Shown here: one piece after another, positions 7,583-15,762 of the stretch | How the letters are laid out: every line of letters starts with the position of its first letter | Position numbering within the stretch: position 1 is the stretch's first letter | From: Deltaproteobacteria bacterium UBA2385 | GTDB taxonomy: Bacteria > Myxococcota_A > UBA796 > UBA2385 | Length of the DNA: 22,769 bases | NCBI GenBank assembly: GCA_002343455.1 | Contig: DDSR01000085.1 | Coordinates: 2,364 to 25,132 of the forward strand | Direction: 5' to 3' | Program-made: the position numbers and the translations under genes | The notes under the pieces: generated by a model | Database searches by the model: none | What the model was told of the DNA's origin: nothing | What the model saw: only the letters and a program-made list of their open reading frames with translations

Positions 7583-8890
7583 ATGGCCTTGAGGGAGGGG
7601 GGCTGGATCTTGCGGGGTCTGGACGGCGAAATCCTGGACCTCGGGCCCACCCTGGGGCGCTGGCTGAGCCGACGTGGCTGGACCGCTCAGCTGCGCGTCT
7701 GTATCGACCGGGCCATCGAGGCGCTGGATACGGATCCCGCCGAGGCCGGCGACACCTCGCTCCCGTCGCGGCTGCGGGTGTCCCTGCCCTGCGGGACCTC
7801 GGCGCTCCTGCTGGACCGGCTGCCGATCCCGGGGACGGGCGAGCTCTTGCTGGTCCGGCGCTTCCTGGGCCCCTCGATGGAAGGTGCGCCCGCCTCTTCG
7901 TTCGCGGACGAGCTGGCAGAAGAGGCGCTGCGACTTGAACACTTGATCCGGGGCCATCTCGCGACCCGACTCATCGCCCCGCTGGCTCACCTGGCGGGGC
8001 CTTCCGTGCTGGCCGGTGCCGACCCCGCCTTGTCCGCCGAGGGCGCCTACCAGGAGCGCCTGGTGCGGCACCTGGTCCGGGCGATGGAGAACGTGCTGGT
8101 CCTGGCCAGCGAGGTCTTGCCCGAGGCCCGGCGCTCGGGCCGCTCCAGCGGGTGGGTCGAGCTGAGTCGGCTGCTGAACCTGCTGGCCGGAACATTTCTG
8201 GGCCCGATCGGCGCGCGGGTCAACCAGCGGGTCGAGGTCCGGGTGGACGGGCCCGTCTGGCTACGGGTCCCTCGGCCGCCCTTTCGGCTGATGCTGGAGA
8301 TGTGCCTGGACATCGTGCTCTCGTCGGGGCTGGATGCGCGGATGGAGATCGTCTGGGAGGGCCCATGGCCGACCCTGCGCCTGCGCACGATCCCTCCGAC
8401 AGGCTCGATCACGCGGGGTCCGGGCGATCTCTCCCTGGTCCCCGCGGCCCGCGCGCTGGCCACCAGCCTGGGGTTGCCGATCGAATTCAACCTGGACAAC
8501 TCCGGCCAGGCCGAGATGAAGCAGGTCCTGTTCGGGTGCAGCAAGGGTCGGGCGCCCTCTGTAGGGCTCTGTTGCATGGACGAGGACCTGTCGGAGCTGC
8601 TCTCGGCGCTGCTGGAGTCGGTCGGCGTCCGCGTGGTGGATCTGAACACGCTCGCCGAGATCGCCGAGGGGGCGCCCCTGCCCACAGGCCTGGATGTCGT
8701 GCTGGTCGACCTCGACTCCCATGAAGGGACGTCGACCCCGCTCCATGCCGAGCTTCGCAGGCGGCTCCCCGAAGCCCGGATGCTGGCCTTGACCAGCGAG
8801 CCCGTGGTCGACGACGCCTGGCATGCCATCGCGACCAAGCCCGTGAGCTTGTCCCGCCTGGTCGAGCTGCTGGAGTTCGTGGGGGAGTAG
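7583..8890 (+). CDS. Degenerate histidine-kinase-like protein with C-terminal receiver
   Basis: 435 aa. I do not recognise a named family. Residues ~1-100 have a possible PAS-like start (GLDGEILDLG). Residues ~110-200 look like a helical dimerisation/phosphotransfer region (LATRLIAPLAHL), resembling HisKA or ChpT-type domains but without a histidine at the expected place. Residues ~210-320 resemble a HATPase core that lost its N-box asparagine and glycine boxes (LMLEMCLDIVLSS; SLVPAARALATSLGLPIEF). Residues ~330-430 form a receiver that appears functional: DED acidic patch, D376 (VVLVDLDS), T in ALTSEP, and K in ATKPV. It probably acts as a phosphorylation-controlled adaptor rather than a kinase (inference). 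Start is uncertain: GGAGG at 7576-7580 is 2 bases from ATG 7583 but 8 from TTG 7589, and the frame is open back to 7481. It converges on the kinase at 8911 with a 20-base gap. Confidence 0.8.
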   Translation: MALREGGWILRGLDGEILDLGPTLGRWLSRRGWTAQLRVCIDRAIEALDTDPAEAGDTSLPSRLRVSLPCGTSALLLDRLPIPGTGELLLVRRFLGPSMEGAPASSFADELAEEALRLEHLIRGHLATRLIAPLAHLAGPSVLAGADPALSAEGAYQERLVRHLVRAMENVLVLASEVLPEARRSGRSSGWVELSRLLNLLAGTFLGPIGARVNQRVEVRVDGPVWLRVPRPPFRLMLEMCLDIVLSSGLDARMEIVWEGPWPTLRLRTIPPTGSITRGPGDLSLVPAARALATSLGLPIEFNLDNSGQAEMKQVLFGCSKGRAPSVGLCCMDEDLSELLSALLESVGVRVVDLNTLAEIAEGAPLPTGLDVVLVDLDSHEGTSTPLHAELRRRLPEARMLALTSEPVVDDAWHAIATKPVSLSRLVELLEFVGE

Positions 8891-8910
8891 AGGCCGGTCG
8901 AGCCTGGGGC

Positions 8911-10896
8911 TCAAGGCCTCATCGTGCCGTTCGAGTCCGCGCTCAGGACCCTGCGGATCTCGTCGGCGAGCTCGTCCAGGCGGGCCTCGACCTGGCCGTG
9001 TGCGCGCCCCTGGATGATGGCCTCTTCGGCCCGCTCGGCGTAGCCGCCCAGCGTCGCGTACCCGAAGCTGGCCGCCGACCCGCGCAGCTGATGGGCGATG
9101 CGGCGCGCGCTGGCGAGATCCTGGGTCTGTCGGGACTCTGCCAGGGTCTCCAGCCGGGTGACCAGTCGGCTGCGGTACCGCTCACGCAGGTCCTCCTGGA
9201 AGTCCAGATCCGGCAGCTCAGCAAGGGAGCTGAGGGGTGAGGGAGGGGCGGGTTCGTGGGCGTCCTGCCCGGCCTCGATCGCCGCCGGCGCAGAGTTCGT
9301 AGAGGGCGTCTCCAAGAGGGTGCTGAGGGTCCGGTAGAAGTCGGCTGGCTTGATCGGCTTGGGCAGCCAGGCCGTGCAGCCCGAGCGCTCCGCCAGCTGG
9401 CGGTTGGTCTCGATGCCGGCCCCGGTGATCGCGATGATCGGGAGGTTCGGGAAGTGCTGACGGAGCTTGCGGGTGGCCGAGTAGCCGTCGAGCTCGGGGA
9501 GCTGGTGATCCATCAGCATCAGGTCGGCGGGTCGACCCGCGGCGGCCATGGCCAGGACCTGGTTGACGGCCGACTGGCCGTCGTAGATCTGGGTCAGGAT
9601 GGCCTTGGTCGGCCGCAAGTACTCGCGCAGGATGAACTGGATCTCGGGGCTGTCTTCGACCAGGAGGACCCGGCGGCCCTCCAGATCGGGAACGGCTGAG
9701 CTTCGCACCGCGCCACCCTCGGTGGCGACGGGCAGCGGCAGGACCAGGCTGAAGCGTGTGCCGCTGCGGCCCGTGTGGCGCAGGCTGAGCGATCCGCCCA
9801 TGCGCTGGGCCATCGCGTGAGCGATCGCCATGCCCAAGCCTCGACCGGGGCCGTGGCTGGCGGGCATCATGAAGGGCTCGAAGACGCTCTCGACCTGGGT
9901 GTCGGGGATTCCGGTGCCGTGGTCCTCCACCTCGACCACCACCCGCTCACCGTCGCGTTCGGCGCTGAGGCGGATGGGGTTGACGGTGTCCTGCTGCAAG
10001 GCGTTGCAGATCAGGCTCCCGACGATCCGGCGGAAGCGGGGACCGTCGACCAGGGTCTCCTGGACCCCGAGCCCGTGCAGATCGAGCTGCACCCGCGATC
10101 GGGGCACGCCCAGGGTCGTGGCGCACTCGGTGACAACCTCGGCGATCGCCCTGTCCAGGCGCAGCGGGGCCGGGTTCATCGGCGTCCGGCCCAGGTCGAG
10201 ATCGGTGTAGACAAGGACGTCCTCGACCAGCGAGCTGAGGTGGACCGCTTCGTTCCGGATCTGTTCGATGAAGCGAGTGCGGACCGGGCTGGCGGGCGGG
10301 TCCTGCGTGAGGACCAGGGCGTAGCCGGCGATGACCGAGAGCGGCCCTCGGAGCTCGTGGGAGAGCCGGGCCAGGGCCTCGGAGGAGTGCGCGGTCCGTT
10401 CGGAGGGAGGTGGAGTCGCGCCATCCTCGGGCAGCCACTCCAGCCCCGCCAGGGGCAGGAGGGAGCCCAGCAAGGCGGCCCGGTCGCGAAAGATCGAAGC
10501 GAGGGGTGGGCAGGGGGCGGCGGGTGGCCGGCGAATCGCCAGCAGGAGGCCCACCGACCCAAGCGGGAGCAGGATCGACTCGTCCCCGGGCCCCGGCTGG
10601 GGCAGCCCCAAGCTCTCCAGCAGCGCCGCGGGCGTCGGCGAGCCCGCGGTGTCCAGCAGCGGCACGAGATCCGCCCAGCGCAGCGAGCCCGGGTGGATGG
10701 GCAGCCACTGCGGCGCGCCCGCAAGCAGCCCCCGTGGCGTGCCTCCGCCTATGGACCAGAGCACCGCGATCGTCCGCATCCCCGGGAGGGTCTGCAGGGG
10801 CTGCAGCGCGGAGGTCACCAGGTGAGGGATCGCCTCTACGCCGCCGAGCGCCTGGTTGGCGAGCTGCTGGGCTTCGAGACGGGTGAGGCTGTACAT
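8911..10896 (-). CDS. Hybrid histidine kinase: GAF-like-HisKA-HATPase-REC-HPt
   Basis: 661 aa from ATG 10896, chosen because GGAG lies 8 bases upstream (10905-10908); an in-frame GTG at 10926 lacks a comparable site. Residues ~15-155 form a GAF-like sensor module without membrane helices. HisKA has H180 (RLSHELRGP). The ATPase domain shows ICNAL, EDHGTGIP and GRGLGMAIAHAM. A receiver follows (~400-525: VEDSPE, LMLMDHQLPELDG, ITGAG, PKPI), then a Pro/Ser/Ala linker, then an HPt domain with H602 (RIAHQLRGSAASFG). This is the ArcB/BarA-type tripartite relay, which hands phosphate to a separate receiver. The NtrC-type regulator starts 107 bases away in the opposite direction, so it is the obvious candidate partner (inference from position). 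Confidence in family is high. Confidence 0.93.
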   Translation of the reverse strand: MYSLTRLEAQQLANQALGGVEAIPHLVTSALQPLQTLPGMRTIAVLWSIGGGTPRGLLAGAPQWLPIHPGSLRWADLVPLLDTAGSPTPAALLESLGLPQPGPGDESILLPLGSVGLLLAIRRPPAAPCPPLASIFRDRAALLGSLLPLAGLEWLPEDGATPPPSERTAHSSEALARLSHELRGPLSVIAGYALVLTQDPPASPVRTRFIEQIRNEAVHLSSLVEDVLVYTDLDLGRTPMNPAPLRLDRAIAEVVTECATTLGVPRSRVQLDLHGLGVQETLVDGPRFRRIVGSLICNALQQDTVNPIRLSAERDGERVVVEVEDHGTGIPDTQVESVFEPFMMPASHGPGRGLGMAIAHAMAQRMGGSLSLRHTGRSGTRFSLVLPLPVATEGGAVRSSAVPDLEGRRVLLVEDSPEIQFILREYLRPTKAILTQIYDGQSAVNQVLAMAAAGRPADLMLMDHQLPELDGYSATRKLRQHFPNLPIIAITGAGIETNRQLAERSGCTAWLPKPIKPADFYRTLSTLLETPSTNSAPAAIEAGQDAHEPAPPSPLSSLAELPDLDFQEDLRERYRSRLVTRLETLAESRQTQDLASARRIAHQLRGSAASFGYATLGGYAERAEEAIIQGRAHGQVEARLDELADEIRRVLSADSNGTMRP

Positions 10897-10943
10897 GGGG
10901 GGATCTCCGACCGGCGCAGTCGACACCGGCTTAGAGGACCTAA

Positions 10944-10959
10944 CGCTCCGAAGGGAGCG
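10944..10959. promoter_or_regulatory. Perfect inverted repeat between divergent kinase and regulator genes
   Basis: CGCTCC-GAAG-GGAGCG, six-base arms around a four-base centre, sits in the 107-base gap between the divergent genes at 8911-10896 and 11004-12452. It has no U tract, so it is more likely an operator or mRNA hairpin than a terminator. An AT-rich TGTTAAT at 10961-10967, unusual in this DNA, could be part of a promoter; the same heptamer occurs at 7475-7481 upstream of 7583. Confidence 0.3.
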
Positions 10960-11003
10960 GTGTTAATCGAGGTACTTCAGGCTTCATTCCAGGTTTTCCC
11001 CAT

Positions 11004-12452
11004 ATGCACCGTGAGTCTGCCGCCATCCCGAACAGCGACCTGCTGGTCTGTGTCGTCGACGACGATCCCGACATGGGTCCGCTCATCGAGCGGTGGCTCT
11101 CCTCGGCGGGCTATCGCGCGCGCTGGCTGGACAGCGGGCCCAGCGCCTTGCGCTTCTTCGAGTCCAACCTCCCCGACCTCGTGCTGATCGACCTCGACCT
11201 GGGAGAGACCTCGGGGATGGACCTGCTGCAGCGCATCCGCGCCCGCGACCAGGCCGTCGGCGCCGTAATGCTGACCGCCTCGGCCAACGTCGATCACGTC
11301 GTGGAGGCCATGCGCTGCGGCGCCTTCGACTATGTCGTGAAGCCCGTGGATCGCCACCCCCTGCTGGCGAAGGTCCGCTGCGCCCTGGACTCCCTGGAGT
11401 CGGCCCGCCGCAGTCGCCGCATCTCGGCCCAGCCGGACGAGGCCTGGCACGGCATCGCCGGCCGGTCGGACCTGATCCGCAAGCTGCGGGGGCTGGTCGA
11501 CCGGCTCGCGCAGAGCGATGTCTCGGTGCTGATCGGCGGGGAGACCGGCACCGGCAAGGAGCTCGTCGCGCGGGCGGTGCACTCGGCCGGGCGCCGCGCC
11601 GCGGGGCCCTTCGTGCCCGTCAACTGCGGCGCCATCCCTCGCGGCCTGCAGGACAGCGAGCTGTTCGGGCACGAGCGGGGCTCCTTCACGGGGGCCCTCA
11701 GCCGTCGGATGGGGCGCTTCGAGCAGGCCGGCGGCGGGACGCTCTTTCTGGACGAGGTCGCCGAGCTCGACCTGCACACCCAGGCGGCCCTGCTGCGGGC
11801 CCTGCAGGAGCGGCGGTTCTTTCGCGTGGGCGGTGATCAGGAGGTCCAGGTCGATGTGCGGATCCTGGCGGCGACCCACGCGGACCTCCCCTCCCTGGTC
11901 GAGAGCGGCGACTTTCGAGAGGACCTCTACTACCGCCTGGCCGTCTTCGAGCTCGAGGTGCCGCCGCTGCGGGCCCGCGGCGAGGACGTGCTGCTGCTGG
12001 CGCGGCGCTTCCTGGCCGAGGCGGGGGGAGTGGGCAGCGTGGGCAGCCTGAGCCTCGCCCCGGAGACCGAGCAGATCCTGCTGGACTGGCCCTGGCCCGG
12101 CAATGTTCGCGAGCTGCACAACGCCATGGAGCGAGCCGCGGTGGTCGCGACCGGCGAGGTGCTGCCGGCTCACCTGCCGACCCGGATCCGCGAGGCGGCG
12201 CTGGGCCAGGCACCGACCGGTCGGGGGCTCACGCCGGGCCAGGGTCCGGGCCAGGGACTGGTGCTTCCCCGACCGCGGGCCGACGGGATCCGCCCGCTCA
12301 GCGAGCGGGATCGGATCATCGAAGCATTACGCTCGGCGGACGGGAACGTCTCGCAGGCGATGCGTGAGCTCGGCATCCCTCGAACCTCGATGTACCGCAA
12401 GCTCAAGCGATACGGACTGCTCGACCCGGCAGAGGACGAGCCGCTGGACTGA
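11004..12452 (+). CDS. NtrC-family sigma-54-dependent response regulator (REC-AAA+-Fis HTH)
   Basis: 482 aa. Residues ~12-130 are a receiver (D19-D21, phosphoacceptor D63 in VLIDLDLG, VKPV lysine). Residues ~150-380 form the AAA+ enhancer-binding-protein core: Walker A GETGTGKE, the sigma-54 contact loop as GSFTGA (the consensus is GAFTGA; serine is a common variant), Walker B GGTLFLDEV, a PLRARGEDV segment and the WPGNVREL sensor. A Gln/Gly/Pro linker (GQGPGQG) leads to a Fis-type helix-turn-helix (~440-475, NVSQAMRELGIPRTSMYRKL). It should hydrolyse ATP to open sigma-54 holoenzyme promoters after binding enhancer sites. Candidate targets in this window are the sigma-54 promoters at 15668-15683 and 20626-20641. 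It is divergent from the HPt-bearing kinase, its probable donor. AGG at 10991 is a weak ribosome site for ATG 11004. The last 50 bases overlap the convergent cNMP gene. Confidence 0.95.
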   Translation: MHRESAAIPNSDLLVCVVDDDPDMGPLIERWLSSAGYRARWLDSGPSALRFFESNLPDLVLIDLDLGETSGMDLLQRIRARDQAVGAVMLTASANVDHVVEAMRCGAFDYVVKPVDRHPLLAKVRCALDSLESARRSRRISAQPDEAWHGIAGRSDLIRKLRGLVDRLAQSDVSVLIGGETGTGKELVARAVHSAGRRAAGPFVPVNCGAIPRGLQDSELFGHERGSFTGALSRRMGRFEQAGGGTLFLDEVAELDLHTQAALLRALQERRFFRVGGDQEVQVDVRILAATHADLPSLVESGDFREDLYYRLAVFELEVPPLRARGEDVLLLARRFLAEAGGVGSVGSLSLAPETEQILLDWPWPGNVRELHNAMERAAVVATGEVLPAHLPTRIREAALGQAPTGRGLTPGQGPGQGLVLPRPRADGIRPLSERDRIIEALRSADGNVSQAMRELGIPRTSMYRKLKRYGLLDPAEDEPLD

Positions 12453-13470
12453 GCAGGGTCTCCCGGCTCGGCGCCCGGGCCGGCAGCGGCTCGCTGTGCG
12501 AGCGGGCGCCCCGCAACACGACGGCCATCGAGGCGCAGAGGGCGGCGCGGAGGGCGCGCGCGTCCCCGTCCCGCGCGATCAGGGCGTCGGCGAAGATCCC
12601 CCGCGGGACCTCGATCACCACGGAGTCCTCGCCGGCGATCCAGCGGATGGGCAGCCCGTCGCCGTCGATGGCCGACTCTGCGCCGGCGAGGTGATCGGGA
12701 CCGACCGAGGCCGCCAGGGTCCCCAAGCCGCCGCGTTCCTCCCACCAGGCGTCCAGGCGGCCCTCGACCACCAGCATCGGCTGGGTGGCCTCGCGCGGGT
12801 CGGGCTGCGCTCGAGCGCCTCTTCGCATCCAGCGCGGCTGGCTCAGCTCCTCCAGCCGCAGCAGCAGGCTCTCCGGGGCCGCTTCCAGGCCGGGGAAGCG
12901 CGAGAGGATCGCGAGGAGATCGTCCAGCTCCGGCTCCTCGGGGTCGATCAGGTCCATGGCTCGGCCAAGCCGGACCATGAAGCCCTCCCGGCGCGGCTTC
13001 GGGGCGTCTGGCAGAGGGTGGTGGTCCCGTCGACCTCGGAGCGCGCCGAGCTGCTCGCGCAGTCGTGAGCAGGCCTCTCGCAGGGCGGTCGCGTCGATGT
13101 TCGCCTCGACGGGGTTCCCCCGCTGGACCAGCTCCTGGAAGCCCGGAGACTCCAGGACCATCACCTGGGAGTCCACCCGGCAGATGGCGGTCCGGGTGCG
13201 GACGCTGAGCATGCCCCGGAGTGCCTCGGCGCCAAAGGAGGTGCCGCCGATGAGCAGGGTGGGAGGCCTGGCCAGCTCGGTCTCGGGCGCCAGGAGCTCG
13301 ATCTCGCCGTCCAGCAGCAGCAACATGGACCGATCGTCGTCGCCGGGCTCCATCAGCACCGCGCCGGCGGGCACCTGGGCGAGGTGGCAGGTGCTGCGCA
13401 GATCCTCGACATGCTCGGGCTTGAGGCCGTGCACGATCCGGGGATCGAGCTGAGGGCTGCGTCCGGTCAT
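12403..13470 (-). CDS. Protein with two cyclic-nucleotide-binding-like domains
   Basis: 355 aa, no membrane segments and no DNA-binding domain. The first cNMP-type beta-barrel covers ~15-120: GAVLMEPGDDD, LLLLDGEIELL, then FGAEALRGMLSVRTRTA, which resembles the phosphate-binding cassette (FGE..L....R.A) with an altered FGAEA start. The second, more divergent barrel covers ~190-310 (RFPGLEAAPESLL, MLVVEGRLDAWW, VVIEVPRGIFADAL). The two are joined by a helical linker. A role as a nucleotide-sensing or scaffold protein for the co-transcribed EAL protein is plausible, but the ligand is unknown. ATG 13470 overlaps the previous TGA (ATGA), so it is translationally coupled and is the last gene of the operon starting at 15613. 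Its 3' 50 bases lie antisense to the end of the NtrC-type gene. Family assignment is moderate. Confidence 0.8.
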   Translation of the reverse strand: MTGRSPQLDPRIVHGLKPEHVEDLRSTCHLAQVPAGAVLMEPGDDDRSMLLLLDGEIELLAPETELARPPTLLIGGTSFGAEALRGMLSVRTRTAICRVDSQVMVLESPGFQELVQRGNPVEANIDATALREACSRLREQLGALRGRRDHHPLPDAPKPRREGFMVRLGRAMDLIDPEEPELDDLLAILSRFPGLEAAPESLLLRLEELSQPRWMRRGARAQPDPREATQPMLVVEGRLDAWWEERGGLGTLAASVGPDHLAGAESAIDGDGLPIRWIAGEDSVVIEVPRGIFADALIARDGDARALRAALCASMAVVLRGARSHSEPLPARAPSRETLLSPAARPLPGRAVRIA

Positions 13471-14750
13471 GCCTGCCCCCCGAGGTCGTTCCGCATGGGG
13501 CCCAGCAGGCAGGCGCGGCCGAGGGCTCCCTCGGGCAGCGCGGCGGGTCCGTACAGGAAGCCCTGGGCCAGGTCACAGTCCAGGCGACGCGCGAGGTCCT
13601 CCTCGCCGCAGGTCTCGACGGCGGTGGCGATGACCTGGGCCCCGACGTCGTGCGCCAGGGCGACCAGGGCGCGGAGGAAGCCGGCCCGCGCGCCGCCTTG
13701 GGTCGCGTGTCGGGCCTCTCGCATGGAGAGCCGGACGAAGTCGGGGCTGGGGTTGCCCGCGTTGTCGGGCGCGAAGACCGAGGCGGTGAGGTCGTCGCCG
13801 CTGAGCCGGAAGCCCACCCGCTGCAGCCGGAAGGTCTCCTGGCGCAGGTAGGGGGCGGGCTGCGCGAAGAAGGAGGTCGGCAGGTCGATGCAGACCCGGT
13901 CCGCGTAGCTGTGCAGCGGGTCCTGGGTCCGTCCGAGCTCCATGATGTCGGTGCGGTCCAGCCGCGCGTTGACGAAGGTCAGGGGCAGGTCGGGCTCGAG
14001 CTCCAGCACGCGGGCGGTGGCCTCGCGCACCTGCTGGTCCAGCTCCGGCAGGCGCTGCAGGCGAGCGGCCAGCTGCAGCAGGGGCATCGCGCCGTCCTCC
14101 CCGAGCTCGGGCGCGCGCAGCAGGGCCTCGGTGGCCTCGACCTTGCCGGTGCGCAGGCGGACGATGGGCTGGAAGGCCACATGGGCGGTCTTGAGGGCGC
14201 GCGAGAACTGCCCCTCGATGCGCTCCTCCCAGGTGCGGCTCCGGCGCAGGTGCTCCTCGGCGAGGCGGGCCGAGGTGCGGACCCGCCCCTCCTCGAGGGC
14301 GCGCTTCAGCAGCGGCTGGACGGAGTCCGGGGGGACTGGCTGGCACAGGACGCCGATCGCTCCGAGGCTGCGGGCCTCCAGGACGCCGCTGACCGTCGGC
14401 CGGCCGAGGACGGCGATGAGGGGAAGCTCCGGTGCCTGTCGGGCCAGCAGGGAGGCGAAGGAGACCGAGCCCTCGTCCTCATGGCCCAGGCCCAGGATGA
14501 CGAGCTGCGGCAGCCGGTCCTTGAGGGCCTGGGTGGCGGCGGCCCCGCCCTGGACGAGGCGAACGCTGCAGCCGCAGCGTCGGATCATCGGGGCGAGTGA
14601 GCGAGCCGTCCCGGCCGCGTCGTCGACGATCAGCACCTTGGGGGAGGCGGCGAGGGTCGGCTTGGACTGGCCGATTGGCTGCGTCGTCGGAGGAGCGATC
14701 GCCGGCATCGGGGCGCGGGCGACGCCGTTGTGTGCAGTGAGGCGTCTCAT
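13467..14750 (-). CDS. Pseudo-receiver + degenerate EAL domain protein
   Basis: 427 aa from ATG 14750, which overlaps the upstream TGA (ATGA); the frame is open further upstream but would run into the preceding gene. After a Pro/Thr-rich start, a receiver-like domain (~35-155) keeps its acidic pair (VLIVDDAA) but has glycine for the phosphoacceptor (LVILGLGHEDE) and glutamine for the lysine (LCQPV). The EAL domain (~175-415) keeps ATEALLR, an asparagine (FVNAR), DD and AQGF. It lost the LExTE glutamates (CIDLPTS), the lysine (FVRLS) and the AEGVE glutamate (ATAVE), so c-di-GMP hydrolysis is unlikely. It may bind c-di-GMP or a partner protein (inference). It is sandwiched by coupled overlaps between the exported protein upstream and the cNMP-domain protein downstream. 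It has the same architecture as the genes at 203 and 6145. Confidence 0.88.
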   Translation of the reverse strand: MRRLTAHNGVARAPMPAIAPPTTQPIGQSKPTLAASPKVLIVDDAAGTARSLAPMIRRCGCSVRLVQGGAAATQALKDRLPQLVILGLGHEDEGSVSFASLLARQAPELPLIAVLGRPTVSGVLEARSLGAIGVLCQPVPPDSVQPLLKRALEEGRVRTSARLAEEHLRRSRTWEERIEGQFSRALKTAHVAFQPIVRLRTGKVEATEALLRAPELGEDGAMPLLQLAARLQRLPELDQQVREATARVLELEPDLPLTFVNARLDRTDIMELGRTQDPLHSYADRVCIDLPTSFFAQPAPYLRQETFRLQRVGFRLSGDDLTASVFAPDNAGNPSPDFVRLSMREARHATQGGARAGFLRALVALAHDVGAQVIATAVETCGEEDLARRLDCDLAQGFLYGPAALPEGALGRACLLGPMRNDLGGQA

Positions 14751-15613
14751 CGGAGCCCCCAGTGTTGTTTGTCGGTACGGGCCATGTTGACCATGCTCTC
14801 TCCAAGATCGGCACACCAGTGGGGGTTGGCCTCCAGCTCCTCGCGCAGGTCCCGCCCCAGCTCGATGTGAACGAAGTGCGCCCGATCGCGGAGGTAGTTG
14901 CCTTGCAGGTTCTGGAGGCCGGCGAGCTGAGGAACCCGCCTGCCGGTCTGCACATCGGCCCCGCCGACGATCGCGCTCAGCGTGTCGGCGCAGTCCTCCA
15001 GGATGGTGATCGGCGTGCTCGACGAGCCGCCGGAGACCACCGCGCTGGCGGCGCTGGTGCCGGGGCTGAAGCCGTGAAGCTGGACGAACCAGGGCATCTC
15101 CAGGCGCTCTTCCAGCACCTCGGTGAGGATCTGCAGGGTGGACTGCGGGTTGCGGGTGGGGTCCGCCCGGTCCGAGGCCGTCCGAGACTGGGTCGCCACG
15201 AAGAGGGCCCGCACGGGAGCGTTCTCGAAGACCAGCCAGGCGATAGTCCCTGTGCGGAGATCGTCGAAGGGGTGAGGTGCCGCCAGCACGACCTCGGCCT
15301 GGAGTGGGCCGGTCCGCAGCAGCAGGACCCCGACGGCGCCCAGGGCGGGGGCTCGGGGGCGCAGCTCCAGGAAGGAGCCCTGGTGCCTCAACGACAGGCC
15401 GAGCTGGTCGGCCCGCTCGAAGAGCGCTGGCTCGACGAGGTCGCGCAGGGCGGCGTCGGTCAGGTCCTCGACCAGGGCCCGGTAGGCCTGCCGATCCTGC
15501 TCGTCGAGCAGCGAGGGCGCCTCGTCGGCGCGCTGGCTCGGGACCGGATCGAGGGCGCGGGCTTCCGCGAATGGCGTGGTGAACAGCACCAGCGCGAGGA
15601 GGAGGGGTCCCAT
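14747..15613 (-). CDS. Predicted exported protein, possible metallohydrolase, paralogue 1
   Basis: 288 aa. ATG 15613 is chosen because AGGA lies 8 bases upstream and because it starts a signal-peptide-like stretch (LLLALVLFTTPFAEARA), so the product is probably exported; an in-frame GTG 24 bases upstream has no ribosome site. I do not recognise the family. It aligns without gaps to the gene at 19717-20571 over 284 residues with about 65% identity by hand count. Invariant blocks include HPFDDLRTG (H114, D117), FENAPVRALF, the histidine H180 in VQLHG, IVGGADV, and FVHIELGRDLR (H249, E251). The order HxxD...H...E resembles zinc ligands of M14-type hydrolases, but this is only a hypothesis. A sigma-54 promoter lies upstream, and the gene heads a coupled operon with an EAL and a cNMP protein. 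Confidence 0.85.
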   Translation of the reverse strand: MGPLLLALVLFTTPFAEARALDPVPSQRADEAPSLLDEQDRQAYRALVEDLTDAALRDLVEPALFERADQLGLSLRHQGSFLELRPRAPALGAVGVLLLRTGPLQAEVVLAAPHPFDDLRTGTIAWLVFENAPVRALFVATQSRTASDRADPTRNPQSTLQILTEVLEERLEMPWFVQLHGFSPGTSAASAVVSGGSSSTPITILEDCADTLSAIVGGADVQTGRRVPQLAGLQNLQGNYLRDRAHFVHIELGRDLREELEANPHWCADLGESMVNMARTDKQHWGLR

Positions 15614-15621
15614 GGTCGGGT

Positions 15622-15625
15622 TCCT
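15622..15625 (-). promoter_or_regulatory. Ribosome binding site for the exported protein (paralogue 1)
   Basis: AGGA 8 bases before ATG 15613. The second paralogue has AGGAG at the matching place (20579-20583, spacing 7), which supports the ATG over the conserved GTGCAC 24 bases upstream in both. Confidence 0.6.
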
Positions 15626-15667
15626 GGAGGGGTGCACGGTAGATGCGCGTGCGGCGACCTCCCCAGG

Positions 15668-15683
15668 AGCAAGCTGCGTGCCG
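15668..15683 (-). promoter_or_regulatory. Sigma-54 promoter of the exported-protein operon (paralogue 1)
   Basis: The minus strand reads CGGCACGCAGCTTGCT, matching TGGCACG-N4-TTGCW at all fixed positions except the first. GG (-24) and GC (-12) are separated by exactly ten bases. The expected transcript start is near 15657, leaving a leader of about 44 bases. The GC-to-ATG distance (56 bases) is the same as at the second paralogue. Strong by motif and by conservation between the two copies; no experimental evidence. Confidence 0.8.
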
Positions 15684-15762
15684 TCCGGACAGTCGACTAC
15701 AGAAGCGGCATCACCAGCGGATCATCGGGGCGTTGGAGGTCCATGGCGACCGCCCCGAAGCC

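Noticed and set aside
9775..11187. Plus-strand open frame of 470 codons opposite the HPt kinase
   Set aside because: It overlaps clear HisKA, HATPase and receiver coding on the minus strand and has no recognisable motif.
12217..12262. Short tandem repeat GGGCCAGGG/GGTCCGGG
   Set aside because: It encodes the flexible Gln/Gly/Pro linker between the AAA+ and helix-turn-helix domains of the sigma-54 activator.
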